Shown here: positions 1-6,680 of the stretch, one piece after another | Layout: every line of letters begins with the position of its first letter | Numbering within the stretch: position 1 is the stretch's first letter | Assembly: GCA_017444545.1 (NCBI GenBank) | Contig: JAFSWJ010000149.1 | Coordinates: forward strand, 1-13,012 | Source: Lachnospiraceae bacterium | GTDB taxonomy: Bacteria > Bacillota > Clostridia > Lachnospirales > Lachnospiraceae | Direction of reading: 5' to 3' | Length of the DNA: 13,012 bases | Position numbers and translations under genes: made by a program | Notes under the pieces: model-generated | Databases searched by the model: none | Seen by the model: the letters and a program-made list of their open reading frames with translations, nothing else | Told to the model about the DNA's origin: nothing

Positions 1-1
1 A

Positions 2-289
2 AATCTTCATGATGAACAGGGGATCACCGTTATCCTGGTATCCCACAGCATGGAGGATATGGCAGATCATGCCGAAAGACTGCTTGTCATGGACAGGGGC
101 AGTATCATAATGAACGGCAGTCCCAGGGAAGTATTTATGAATGCGGAAATACTCGAAGAGGTCGGATTGTCCGTACCTCAGGTGACAAATATACTGAGGG
201 AAATGAGACAGAAGGGATTCGATGTTGATATATCAGCCACAACAGTCGCGGAGGCAGCAGACAGCATAGTGAGGGCGCTGGGTTTATGA
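2..289 (+). CDS. ecfA2: Energy-coupling factor transporter ATPase EcfA2, C-terminal part (cut by window start)
   Basis: Only the last 95 codons are present; the reading frame is open from base 2. The gene encodes one of the two ABC ATPases of an energy-coupling factor (ECF) importer, which hydrolyse ATP on the cytoplasmic face to drive uptake of vitamins or metals through EcfT and exchangeable S-components. Visible in the fragment is the end of the nucleotide-binding domain: a hydrophobic strand (ITVILVSHS) ending in the switch (H-loop) histidine, followed by MEDMADHAERLLVMDRGSI, the usual D-loop-distal region of Cbi/Ecf ATPases. The Walker A, Q-loop and signature motif lie upstream, outside the window. 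The stop overlaps the ecfT start in an ATGA, implying translational coupling. Assignment to A2 rather than A1 rests on its position directly before ecfT and is less certain than the family. Confidence 0.9.
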   Translation, partial: NLHDEQGITVILVSHSMEDMADHAERLLVMDRGSIIMNGSPREVFMNAEILEEVGLSVPQVTNILREMRQKGFDVDISATTVAEAADSIVRALGL

Positions 290-1092
290 TAAGGGATATT
301 ACTATCGGACAGTATTATCAGACAGATTCTGTGCTGCACAGGCTTGATCCGAGGGACAAGATCATCGGAACACTGGTTTTTATCATATCGCTTTTTATTG
401 CCAAAAACGTGACGTCGTATGCGGTTGCCACGGCATTTCTGATCGCTGTCATAATGCTTTCGAGGGTTCCATTCAGTTTTATAGTCAGGGGGATGAAGGC
501 CGTTGTTATTATTTTGCTCATCACGGTGCTGTTCAATCTTTTTCTGACACCGGGTATAACCTTTTTTTCCGTATGGAAGATCAGAATAACCTACGAGGGA
601 CTGAAGATGGCAGGCTATACGGCGGTCAGGCTCACCTATCTGATACTCGGGTCATCGCTTATGACACTGACGACAACACCAAACAATCTGACTGACGGGC
701 TGGAGAGTCTGATGAAGCCTTTCCGGATATTCAGGGTTCCGGTCCACGAGATAGCCATGATGATGTCCATAGCGTTGAGGTTCATACCCATACTGATGGA
801 GGAGACTGACAAGATAATGAAGGCCCAGCTTTCAAGGGGGGCGGATTTTGAAAGCGGAGGACTGATAAAAAGATCAAAGGCGCTGATACCTCTTCTGGTA
901 CCGCTTTTTGTATCTGCCTTCAGGCGGGCAAACGATCTTGCCATGGCGATGGAGGCAAGGTGCTATCACGGAGGAGAGGGCAGGACAAAAATGAAGCCTC
1001 TGGTGTACAAAAGAGCTGATCTTGCCGCCTATGCAGTTATTATTATGTATTTTGCGTTGGTTATCGTCGCGCAGAGAGTGGGTATGCTTTGA
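286..1092 (+). CDS. ecfT: ECF transporter transmembrane component EcfT
   Basis: This 268-residue integral membrane protein couples the EcfA ATPases to substrate-binding S-components in group II ECF importers. Hydrophobic segments are visible at about residues 27-60, 70-88, 110-130 and 247-263, with a large cytoplasmic region between. The two coupling-helix motifs that dock into the ATPases are present: SRG at 183-185 (in LSRGADF) and ARC at 224-226 (in AMEARCYHGG). The second has Cys where the textbook motif has Gly, which I believe is common in Lachnospiraceae. Length matches the family (about 265 residues). The ATG overlaps the ecfA2 stop and the gene ends overlapping the TTG start of truA, so the three are almost certainly one transcript. 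No S-component gene is seen nearby, consistent with a shared ECF module serving several unlinked S-proteins. Confidence 0.93.
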   Translation: MIRDITIGQYYQTDSVLHRLDPRDKIIGTLVFIISLFIAKNVTSYAVATAFLIAVIMLSRVPFSFIVRGMKAVVIILLITVLFNLFLTPGITFFSVWKIRITYEGLKMAGYTAVRLTYLILGSSLMTLTTTPNNLTDGLESLMKPFRIFRVPVHEIAMMMSIALRFIPILMEETDKIMKAQLSRGADFESGGLIKRSKALIPLLVPLFVSAFRRANDLAMAMEARCYHGGEGRTKMKPLVYKRADLAAYAVIIMYFALVIVAQRVGML

Positions 1093-1847
1093 AGAGGATA
1101 CTGCTTCAGGTTGCATACGACGGGACCGGATATCACGGGTTTGCTTTTCAGGAAAACATCCTGACCATAGAAGGGGAACTGAATTCCGCCATAAGTGACC
1201 TTGAGGGAAGACAGGTGGAGGTCATCGGAGCAAGCCGCACGGATGCAGGTGTTCATGCGAAAAAAAATATCGCTGTGTATGACAGCTTCATGAACATTGA
1301 GCCGGAAAAGGTATCCGGAGCTCTCAACGCAAGGCTGCCGGATGATATCAGGATCAGGGGTTCGTATGCTGTCCGTGAGGATTTTCATCCCAGAAAATGT
1401 GACTGCATCAAAACTTATGTCTACACTATAATAAATGACAGGTACGATATCCCTACCAGAAGCAGATATGCGAGCTTTGTTCCGGTACCTTTGGATGCGG
1501 CAAAAATGGATGAGGCGGCAAGGTATCTTTTGGGGGAACATGATTTTAAAAGCTTCTGCTCGGTACATACCCAGGCCGAAAGCACTGTAAGGACCATCAC
1601 TGATATAGGTGTAAGCAGGCGGGAAAACGAGATAGAGATAAGGGTCTGCGGGACAGGATTTCTGTACAATATGGTGAGGATCATAGCAGGGACGCTCATG
1701 GATGCCGGCAGGGGAAGGATCGGGCCGGGGGATATAAAAACCATACTTGAGGCTGCAGACAGGACCAAAGCCGGCCCTACCGCAAAGCCGCAGGGACTGT
1801 GCCTTGAGGATATAGTTTTTTTGGATGAGACAGGAGGATCTGTATGA
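1089..1847 (+). CDS. truA: tRNA pseudouridine(38-40) synthase TruA
   Basis: TruA isomerises uridines 38, 39 and 40 of the tRNA anticodon arm to pseudouridine. The 252-residue protein has the family length. The N-terminal ferredoxin-like half starts with LLQVAYDGTGYHGF (about residues 5-18) and carries the catalytic motif ASRTDAGVHA, with the nucleophilic aspartate at residue 52. The second half contains the FKSFCS and GTGFLYNMVRIIAGTL motifs typical of TruA and ends in the usual PQGLCLEDIVF. The start is a TTG that overlaps the ecfT stop (TTGA), with a purine-rich GAGAGTGGG upstream. Choosing the next ATG would delete the conserved first strand, so TTG is preferred. The ecfA-ecfT-truA order is the standard tail of the ribosomal protein/ECF region in clostridia. 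Confidence 0.96.
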   Translation: MKRILLQVAYDGTGYHGFAFQENILTIEGELNSAISDLEGRQVEVIGASRTDAGVHAKKNIAVYDSFMNIEPEKVSGALNARLPDDIRIRGSYAVREDFHPRKCDCIKTYVYTIINDRYDIPTRSRYASFVPVPLDAAKMDEAARYLLGEHDFKSFCSVHTQAESTVRTITDIGVSRRENEIEIRVCGTGFLYNMVRIIAGTLMDAGRGRIGPGDIKTILEAADRTKAGPTAKPQGLCLEDIVFLDETGGSV

Positions 1848-2767
1848 AAACGGCGGTGCTCATACCTTGTTACAATGAGGAGTCGACAATAGAAGCTGTT
1901 ATAAAGGATTTTCAAAAGGAACTTCCTGATGCGGATATCTATGTATTTGATAATAACTGCACCGATGATACCGCGCGTATCGCTGCTGAGGCGGGGGCCA
2001 TAGTCAGAAAGGAAAAAAGACAGGGAAAGGGAAATGTAATAAGGACAATGTTTCGTACCATCGAAGCAGACTGCTATATAATGGCAGACGGTGATGATAC
2101 CTATCCGGCCGCCTTTGCTCCGGCTTTTCGCGATATGGTCCTCAATGAAAATGTTGATATGGTCATAGGTGACAGGCTTTCATCAACCTATTTTCAGGAA
2201 AACAAAAGACCCTTTCACAATTTTGGAAACAGACTGGTCAGAGACCTGATCAACAGTCTGTTTGACTCTGACATCAGGGATATAATGACCGGTGCAAGGG
2301 CCTTTTCCAGAGATTTTGTGAAATCCTTTGCCATAATGAGCGAGGGCTTTGAGATAGAGACGGAAATGACAGTTTTTGCCCTTGAAAACCGTATGAACAT
2401 ACGGGAGATCCCCGTGGAATACAGAGACAGAAAGGAAGGATCATGTTCCAAGCTCAATACTATCCCGGACGGATTAAAGGTGATAAAGACGATTTTTGCC
2501 CTGCTCCGAGACCTGAGACCCATGAGGTTTTTCGGCTGGCTGGGAGGCTTTTTTGTTCTCTTTGGAATGGGATTTTTCATACCTATAATAATCGAATATA
2601 TAAATACAGGGATGGTTCCGAGGTTCCCTACCCTCATAGTGATCTCAGCCACCTGGATCATAGGGATCATCAGCATATTCTGTGGACTGATACTGACGGT
2701 CATCAAGAACCAGTCAAGAGCAGAATTTGAACGGTTTCTGAACCTTTTGCACGGGATAAAGCCGTAA
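1844..2767 (+). CDS. Membrane-anchored family 2 glycosyltransferase (DPM1/polyprenyl-phosphate type)
   Basis: The 307-residue protein begins with a GT-A/Rossmann-like GT2 domain (residues 1-225): ALIPCYNEE-like start (VLIPCYNEES, 5-14), the nucleotide-binding FDNNCTDDT (35-43), the metal-binding MADGDDTYP (80-88) and the acceptor-side GFEIETEMT (168-176). Two hydrophobic helices follow at about 229-251 and 262-287, an arrangement seen in polyprenyl-phosphate sugar transferases. It probably moves a sugar from a nucleotide donor to a lipid phosphate or a nascent envelope glycan at the inner membrane face; donor and acceptor cannot be read from sequence. Its ATG overlaps the truA stop (ATGA), so it is co-translated with truA and the ECF genes. 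A glycosyltransferase at this position, just ahead of rplM, is not part of the standard gene order and looks like a lineage insertion. Confidence 0.87.
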   Translation: MKTAVLIPCYNEESTIEAVIKDFQKELPDADIYVFDNNCTDDTARIAAEAGAIVRKEKRQGKGNVIRTMFRTIEADCYIMADGDDTYPAAFAPAFRDMVLNENVDMVIGDRLSSTYFQENKRPFHNFGNRLVRDLINSLFDSDIRDIMTGARAFSRDFVKSFAIMSEGFEIETEMTVFALENRMNIREIPVEYRDRKEGSCSKLNTIPDGLKVIKTIFALLRDLRPMRFFGWLGGFFVLFGMGFFIPIIIEYINTGMVPRFPTLIVISATWIIGIISIFCGLILTVIKNQSRAEFERFLNLLHGIKP

Positions 2768-2771
2768 ACTA

Positions 2772-2801
2772 TTGACAGTTCTGCGTTTTGTAGTGTAAAA
2801 T
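2772..2801 (+). promoter_or_regulatory. Predicted sigma-A promoter of rplM-rpsI
   Basis: A perfect -35 box TTGACA (2772-2777) is followed after 18 bases by TAAAAT (2796-2801). It begins five bases past the glycosyltransferase stop, so rplM-rpsI can be transcribed independently. No terminator separates it from the upstream operon, so read-through is also likely. Confidence 0.75.
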
Positions 2802-2807
2802 ATTTTT

Positions 2808-2872
2808 TCGCACGAGTCATAGCCCCGATTTGTGCAAAGGAAACAAGATAAAATCTGATTTGGAGGATAGAA
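2808..2872 (+). promoter_or_regulatory. Structured 5' leader of rplM (possible L13 autoregulatory leader)
   Basis: The short 5' UTR folds into a hairpin: GCACGAGTC (2810-2818) pairs over nine positions, two of them G-U, with GATTTGTGC (2827-2835) around the loop ATAGCCCC. A second GATTT (2857-2861) precedes the Shine-Dalgarno GGAGG (2862-2866), and AAATC (2851-2855) can pair with either GATTT copy, so two mutually exclusive folds are possible. An L13 leader family is known upstream of rplM in Firmicutes and is thought to mediate feedback by the ribosomal protein. I infer that this is a member from position and structure; no covariance search was run. Confidence 0.5.
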
Positions 2873-3301
2873 ATGAATACTTATATGGCAAGTGCATCTT
2901 CCATTGAAAGGAAATGGTATGTAGTAGATGCTGAGGGTCAGACCCTTGGACGTCTTGCTGCAGGCGTGGCATCCGTACTTCGCGGAAAGAACAAGCCTAC
3001 CTTCACGCCCTTCCTTGATACGGGAGATTATGTGATTATAATAAATGCTGAAAAGATAAAGGTAACAGGCAAGAAGCTCGATCAGAAGGTTTACACTACC
3101 CACTCGGATTATGTAGGCGGAGTCAGAAAGGAAACCCTGAAGACCAAACTTGCAAAGAAGCCCGAGCAGGTTATAGAGCTTGCAGTCAAGGGAATGCTTC
3201 CCAAGGGACCTTTGGGCAGACAGATGTTCAGAAAACTCTTTGTGTATGCCGGTCCCGAGCATAAGCATGCTGCACAGAAGCCGGAAGAGCTGAAGTTCTG
3301 A
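2873..3301 (+). CDS. rplM: 50S ribosomal protein L13
   Basis: A 142-residue protein, the exact usual length of bacterial L13, an early-assembling 23S rRNA-binding protein of the large subunit. Family hallmarks are visible: [17 protein letters not shown] (about 14-30), [17 protein letters not shown], the lysine-rich [18 protein letters not shown], and the C-terminal [27 protein letters not shown]. The chosen ATG follows GGAGG at seven bases. The next Met (MASAS) would remove only four residues, and the N-terminal MNTYMA form is the usual one in Lachnospiraceae. Paired with rpsI as in nearly all bacteria, 19 bases apart. Confidence 0.98.
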   Translation: MNTYMASASSIERKWYVVDAEGQTLGRLAAGVASVLRGKNKPTFTPFLDTGDYVIIINAEKIKVTGKKLDQKVYTTHSDYVGGVRKETLKTKLAKKPEQVIELAVKGMLPKGPLGRQMFRKLFVYAGPEHKHAAQKPEELKF

Positions 3302-3320
3302 TTAAGAGGAGGAAAAGAAA

Positions 3321-3731
3321 TTGGCTGCAAAAAAAGCAAAAGTTACGGATAGATATTACGGAACCGGCAGGAGAAAGAAATCTGTTGCAAGAGTATATCT
3401 GCTACCCGGCGATGGAAAGATTACGATCAACAAGCGTGACATAGATGATTATTTCGGAATGGAGACCTTGAAGACCATCGTGCGTCAGCCCCTCGTTGCC
3501 ACATCAACAACAGGAAAGTATGATGTACAGGTAAATGTATTCGGAGGCGGTTACACAGGACAGGCAGGAGCCATCCGTCATGGTATCTCCAGAGCCCTTC
3601 TCCAGATCGATGATGAGTACCGTCCCATCCTCAAGAAGGAAGGATATCTCACCAGAGATCCCCGTATGAAGGAAAGGAAGAAGTACGGTCTCAAAGGCGC
3701 GAGACGCGCACCGCAGTTTTCAAAGAGATAA
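3321..3731 (+). CDS. rpsI: 30S ribosomal protein S9
   Basis: S9 binds the head of the 16S rRNA; its C-terminal tail reaches the P site and contacts the tRNA anticodon. The 136-residue product shows [38 protein letters not shown], the [20 protein letters not shown] core and the ending RRAPQFSKR, whose final Lys-Arg is the tRNA-contacting tail. The start is a TTG (3321) with a strong AGAGGAGG (3305-3312) eight bases upstream. No ATG occurs before the conserved YYGTGRRKK, so TTG is required. About six residues longer at the N-terminus (AAKKAKVTD) than the shortest homologues, which is unremarkable. Confidence 0.98.
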   Translation: MAAKKAKVTDRYYGTGRRKKSVARVYLLPGDGKITINKRDIDDYFGMETLKTIVRQPLVATSTTGKYDVQVNVFGGGYTGQAGAIRHGISRALLQIDDEYRPILKKEGYLTRDPRMKERKKYGLKGARRAPQFSKR

Positions 3732-3741
3732 GGATTACTGC

Positions 3742-3806
3742 GAATTGCAGTATATGGAAAGAACTCCCGAGCTTGCTCGAGGAGTTCTTTTTATATACTG
3801 CAATTC
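3742..3806 (+). terminator. Very long hairpin terminator of the rplM-rpsI operon
   Basis: GAATTGCAGTATAT (3742-3755) is perfectly complementary to ATATACTGCAATTC (3793-3806). Inside it, GG/TT wobbles and AAAGAACTCC/GGAGTTCTTT (3758-3767/3781-3790) continue the stem. A bulged A (3780), a CGAG/CTCG upper stem and a CTTG tetraloop close it. The total is about 30 base pairs, with TTTTT (3788-3792) falling within the 3' arm. The inner hairpin plus T-run is a standard Rho-independent terminator; the outer 14-bp extension is unusual and involves the sequence bordering the adjacent repeats. Confidence 0.85.
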
Positions 3807-3808
3807 AT

Positions 3809-3983
3809 TGGAATGCAAGAGATGACCGAGATGAAGCGAAGCGGAATCGAGGTTGGATCTTGCATTCGCAGTAATCCGTATTTCCGTGGAATGCAAGAGA
3901 TGACCGAGATGAAGCGAAGCGAAATCGAGGTTAAATCTTGCATTCGCAGTAATCCTTACTTCCGCGCATTGCAAGAAATGACC
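3809..3983. repeat. 78-bp tandem repeat: two full copies and one partial copy, each with internal inverted repeats
   Basis: Copy 1 is 3809-3886, copy 2 is 3887-3964 and a partial copy 3 is 3965-3983 (15 of 19 positions match). Copies 1 and 2 differ at only five positions. Within each copy GAATGCAAGA is mirrored by TCTTGCATTC (3811-3820 and 3858-3867 in copy 1). Between these arms, ACC and GAT pair with ATC and GGT across a tandem GA/GA mismatch, enclosing a gaaGCgaaGCgga core. A GGATTACTGCGAAT segment at 3732-3745 is the near reverse complement of the unit's TTCGCAGTAATCC part, so a degenerate inverted copy lies on the other side of the rpsI terminator. These repeats fill the 303-base gap between rpsI and the GH5 gene, and short open frames over them are not convincing genes. 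They resemble REP- or MITE-type intergenic palindromes. Confidence 0.85.
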
Positions 3984-4034
3984 ATATTTGTTACACTATA
4001 AAACAGGCATTTTTTTCAGGGAGGTACTCAGATA

Positions 4035-5063
4035 ATGAAAAAATGGAACGGTTTTGAACATGGTATAAATTTCGGCGGATGGCTTTCCCAATGCGATCAT
4101 ACGAAGGAAAGGTATGATACCTTCATCGTGGAAAAGGATTTTGAGACAGTGGCAAAATGGGGGCTCGATCATGTGAGGATCCCGGTGGATTACGAACTGG
4201 TGGAGGATGAGAGCGGAAACTATCAGGATGAAGGCTTCTCCTATATACAGTTTGCCATAGATGAGTGCAGGAAGAACGGTCTCCATATGATCCTGGATCT
4301 TCACAGGACATTCGGGTATTCATTTGATGAGCATCATGTTGAAAAAGGCTTTTTTGAAAATGAAGCATACCAGGAGCGCTTTTACCGCCTTTGGGAGGAA
4401 TTTGCAAAAAGGTTCTCCTCAAATGAGGATATCCTTGCATTTGAACTTCTGAACGAAGTGACGAAAAGTGAGTACCGTGACACCTGGAACAGGGTGAGCG
4501 ATACCTGCATCAAAAGGATCAGGTCGATAGCACCTACAATAAAGATAGTCGTGGGAGGCTATCACTATAATAATATTGAATCACTTCCATATCTGAATCT
4601 GCCTCAGGATGAAAATATCATATATAACTTCCATTTCTATGAGCCCATAATCCTGACCCACCAGGGCGCATCCTGGATGGACAGAATGGACAGATCCTTC
4701 AGGATAAATGCAGATGCGACCTATGAGGAACTGACAAAGGCAACGAGGGACAATGTGGATGAGGATTTTGAGGGCTTCCCCGGTATGGATCCTGCCGCCA
4801 GGCTTTCTGCGGAATTCTTTGAGAGGAAATTTGAAAAGGCCGCGAGGCTTGCGGAAGAGAGAGGCACCTCTCTTTATTGCGGAGAGTATGGTTCCATTGA
4901 TCTTTCCGGTGGTGAAAACACGTTGAAGTGGTATCGTCTCATCAGCAGTGCCTTTGAGAAATACGGAATAGGAAGGGCGGCCTGGACTTACAGGCAGATG
5001 GATTTCGGAATCAATGACCCTTACATGGACGGTATCAGGGATGAAGTGATAAAGCTTCTGTAA
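4035..5063 (+). CDS. Cytoplasmic glycoside hydrolase family 5 (cellulase-like) protein
   Basis: The 342-residue protein has the layout of a GH5 (beta/alpha)8-barrel retaining beta-glycosidase: GFEHGINFGGWLSQC near the N-terminus (6-20), WGLDHVRIPVDYE (42-54), LHMILDLHRT (83-92), the acid/base LLNE with Asn140-Glu141, IIYNFHFYEP (195-204) and the nucleophile YCGEYG with Glu284. All key residues are present, so it should be active. There is no signal peptide, linker or carbohydrate-binding module, so it probably acts in the cytoplasm on imported oligosaccharides (beta-glucan or mannan fragments). The exact substrate is not readable, and exo-glucanase and beta-mannanase activities are alternatives. 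A good AGGGAGG lies about nine bases upstream. A weak -10-like TATAAA (3997-4002) has no convincing -35. Fifteen bases separate it from the downstream ATPase gene, suggesting cotranscription with functionally unrelated neighbours. Confidence 0.88.
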   Translation: MKKWNGFEHGINFGGWLSQCDHTKERYDTFIVEKDFETVAKWGLDHVRIPVDYELVEDESGNYQDEGFSYIQFAIDECRKNGLHMILDLHRTFGYSFDEHHVEKGFFENEAYQERFYRLWEEFAKRFSSNEDILAFELLNEVTKSEYRDTWNRVSDTCIKRIRSIAPTIKIVVGGYHYNNIESLPYLNLPQDENIIYNFHFYEPIILTHQGASWMDRMDRSFRINADATYEELTKATRDNVDEDFEGFPGMDPAARLSAEFFERKFEKAARLAEERGTSLYCGEYGSIDLSGGENTLKWYRLISSAFEKYGIGRAAWTYRQMDFGINDPYMDGIRDEVIKLL

Positions 5064-5078
5064 ACAAGGAGAATTCAG

Positions 5079-6620
5079 ATGTACAAAGATCAAAAGATCC
5101 TGATAGCAAAAAATAATAAGGGAGAAGAGTTATTCCTGAATCCCGGGATGGCAAACCGTCACGGTCTCATAGCGGGAGCCACCGGTACCGGAAAGACCGT
5201 CACACTCAAGGTTATGGCAGAATCATTCTCAGCCATGGGAGTGCCGGTGTTTGTTTCCGATGTAAAGGGAGATCTGGCAGGATGTGCTCTTTCAGGAAAA
5301 GAAAGCGATGATATGAAGGAAAGGATCGAAAGGTTCGGGCTGACTGAAACCGATTTTTCCTTCAGGGGATATCCGGTCAATTTCTGGGATATCTATGGAA
5401 AGAGAGGCATACAGCTCCGTACCACCATATCGGAGATGGGACCTTTGCTCCTGTCAAGGATACTGTCCCTCAACGATACGCAGAGCGATATATTGAAGGT
5501 TGTTTTCAGGATAGCCGATGAGGAGGGACTCCTTCTCATAGATACAAAGGATCTGAAGTCGATGCTCAACTATGTGTCTGAAAACAACAAGGTATACGAG
5601 CCGGAGTACGGAAAGATGAGCTCTGTTTCCATAGCGGCCATAATCAGATCCGTGGTCAGTTTAGAGGCCTCCGGAGGGGACGTGTTTTTCGGAGAACCCG
5701 CCATCGGTATCTTTGATCTGTTTTCCCAGACTGACGGAAAGGGAGTCATCAATATCCTTGACTGTACGAGCCTGATAAATGACGGAGTGCTCTACTCCAC
5801 CTTCCTTTTATACCTGATGTCGGAGCTTTTTGAGACTCTGCCTGAGGTGGGAGATCTTGACAGACCCAAGATGGTATTTTTCTTTGATGAGGCGCATCTC
5901 CTTTTCAACGGCGCTTCAAAAGCTTTCCTTGAAAAGATAGAGCAGGTGGTCAAGCTCATCAGGTCAAAGGGAGTGGGCATATATTTCATCACCCAGAACC
6001 CGAAGGATATTCCGGGAGGGGTTCTGGCCCAGCTTGGAAACAAGGTGCAGCATGCACTTCACGCATATATACCGGCAGAACAAAAGGCCGTGAAAGCTGC
6101 AGCAGAGGGCTTCAGGGAAAATCCCGGATTTGATACACAGGAAGCGATACTTGAGCTGGGAACCGGGGAGGCGGTCGTTTCCTTCCTTGATGAAAAGGGA
6201 ATTCCCGGCATGGCCGAGAGAGCCTTCATACTTCCGCCCGAAAGTCTGATGGGAAGTATTGATGACGAGGAAAGATACAGAAGGATCAAAGGCAGCATGT
6301 ATTATTCAAAATATGCGACACCCATTGATCCTGATTCGGCCTATGAATTTCTGCAGAGAAGAGGAATTGAAAGGGCTGAGGAGGCAGAAAACGAAAAAGC
6401 ACTTACGGCTTACGAAAAGCAGGCTGCAAAGGAAAAGGAAGCCCAGGCCCGCCAGGCAAAAAAGGCAGCAAAATCTCTTGGTACCACGGTGGCAGGGACC
6501 GTCGGGCGTGAGGTTGGAAAGAGTGTGGGAAAAAGCTTCGGCTCCTTTGGAAAGACTCTGGGAGGAAATGTCGGAGCAAGCCTTGGAAGAGGTATCCTGA
6601 GTACGCTTTTCAAAATGTGA
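5079..6620 (+). CDS. HerA-like ATPase, DUF853/YjgR family
   Basis: A 513-residue P-loop ATPase of the HerA/FtsK superfamily that closely follows the pattern of E. coli YjgR (about 500 residues): LFLNPGMANRHGLIAGATGT at the front, Walker A GATGTGKT (33-40), VFVSDVKGDLAG (57-68), Walker B MVFFFDEAH (265-273, Asp270/Glu271) and the glutamine-bearing FITQNP (303-308). Relatives form hexameric rings that pump DNA, but the function of the YjgR branch is unproven; older annotations calling it an NTP hydrolase are all one can claim. The C-terminal part (about 380-450) is charged and helical. It ends in a glycine-every-fourth-residue tail (VGREVGKSVGKSFGSFGKTL, then GGNV-GASL-GRGI), a glycine-zipper-like segment that could pack helices or bind membrane and is also seen in family members. 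Start supported by AAGGAG at 5068-5073. Confidence 0.92.
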   Translation: MYKDQKILIAKNNKGEELFLNPGMANRHGLIAGATGTGKTVTLKVMAESFSAMGVPVFVSDVKGDLAGCALSGKESDDMKERIERFGLTETDFSFRGYPVNFWDIYGKRGIQLRTTISEMGPLLLSRILSLNDTQSDILKVVFRIADEEGLLLIDTKDLKSMLNYVSENNKVYEPEYGKMSSVSIAAIIRSVVSLEASGGDVFFGEPAIGIFDLFSQTDGKGVINILDCTSLINDGVLYSTFLLYLMSELFETLPEVGDLDRPKMVFFFDEAHLLFNGASKAFLEKIEQVVKLIRSKGVGIYFITQNPKDIPGGVLAQLGNKVQHALHAYIPAEQKAVKAAAEGFRENPGFDTQEAILELGTGEAVVSFLDEKGIPGMAERAFILPPESLMGSIDDEERYRRIKGSMYYSKYATPIDPDSAYEFLQRRGIERAEEAENEKALTAYEKQAAKEKEAQARQAKKAAKSLGTTVAGTVGREVGKSVGKSFGSFGKTLGGNVGASLGRGILSTLFKM

Positions 6621-6625
6621 AACAT

Positions 6626-6652
6626 TGGGACAGGGGACGTATCTGTGTCCCA
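6626..6652. repeat. REP-like palindrome in the ATPase-xpaC gap
   Basis: TGGGACA (6626-6632) and TGTCCCA (6646-6652) are inverted around ggggacgtatctg. The GGGACAGGGGACG wording strongly resembles dispersed GTCCC/GGGAC palindromes found in many bacteria and often associated with Y1-transposase (RAYT) mobilisation. It occupies most of the 60-base gap. I recognise the pattern but have not counted copies genome-wide. It may also form a weak transcript-stabilising or attenuating hairpin. Confidence 0.55.
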
Positions 6653-6680
6653 CTTTGGATGAGGACAGTAAAGAGTAGAC

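Noticed and set aside
224..1092. EcfT motif ARC instead of ARG as evidence of a defective transporter
   Set aside because: The surrounding AMEARCYHGG reads as a normal family variant and the rest of the protein is intact.
1029..1568. Minus-strand frame of 179 codons over truA
   Set aside because: Antisense to conserved TruA motifs, with no recognisable protein pattern or ribosome binding site.
3809..3983. Possible CRISPR array
   Set aside because: The repeated unit is contiguous with no variable spacers; the whole 78 bases repeat, including what would be spacer.
3732..4001. Open frames on both strands over the repeats after rpsI (about 62 and 79 codons)
   Set aside because: They are made of the 78-bp repeat read in frame (78 is divisible by 3, which keeps the frame open), have no ribosome binding site, and encode low-complexity repeated peptides.
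6259..6653. Other-frame reading frames over the C-terminus of the HerA-like ATPase
   Set aside because: Arginine/lysine- or serine-rich shadows of the Gly/Lys/Ala-rich tail; the ATPase frame is continuous and conserved.
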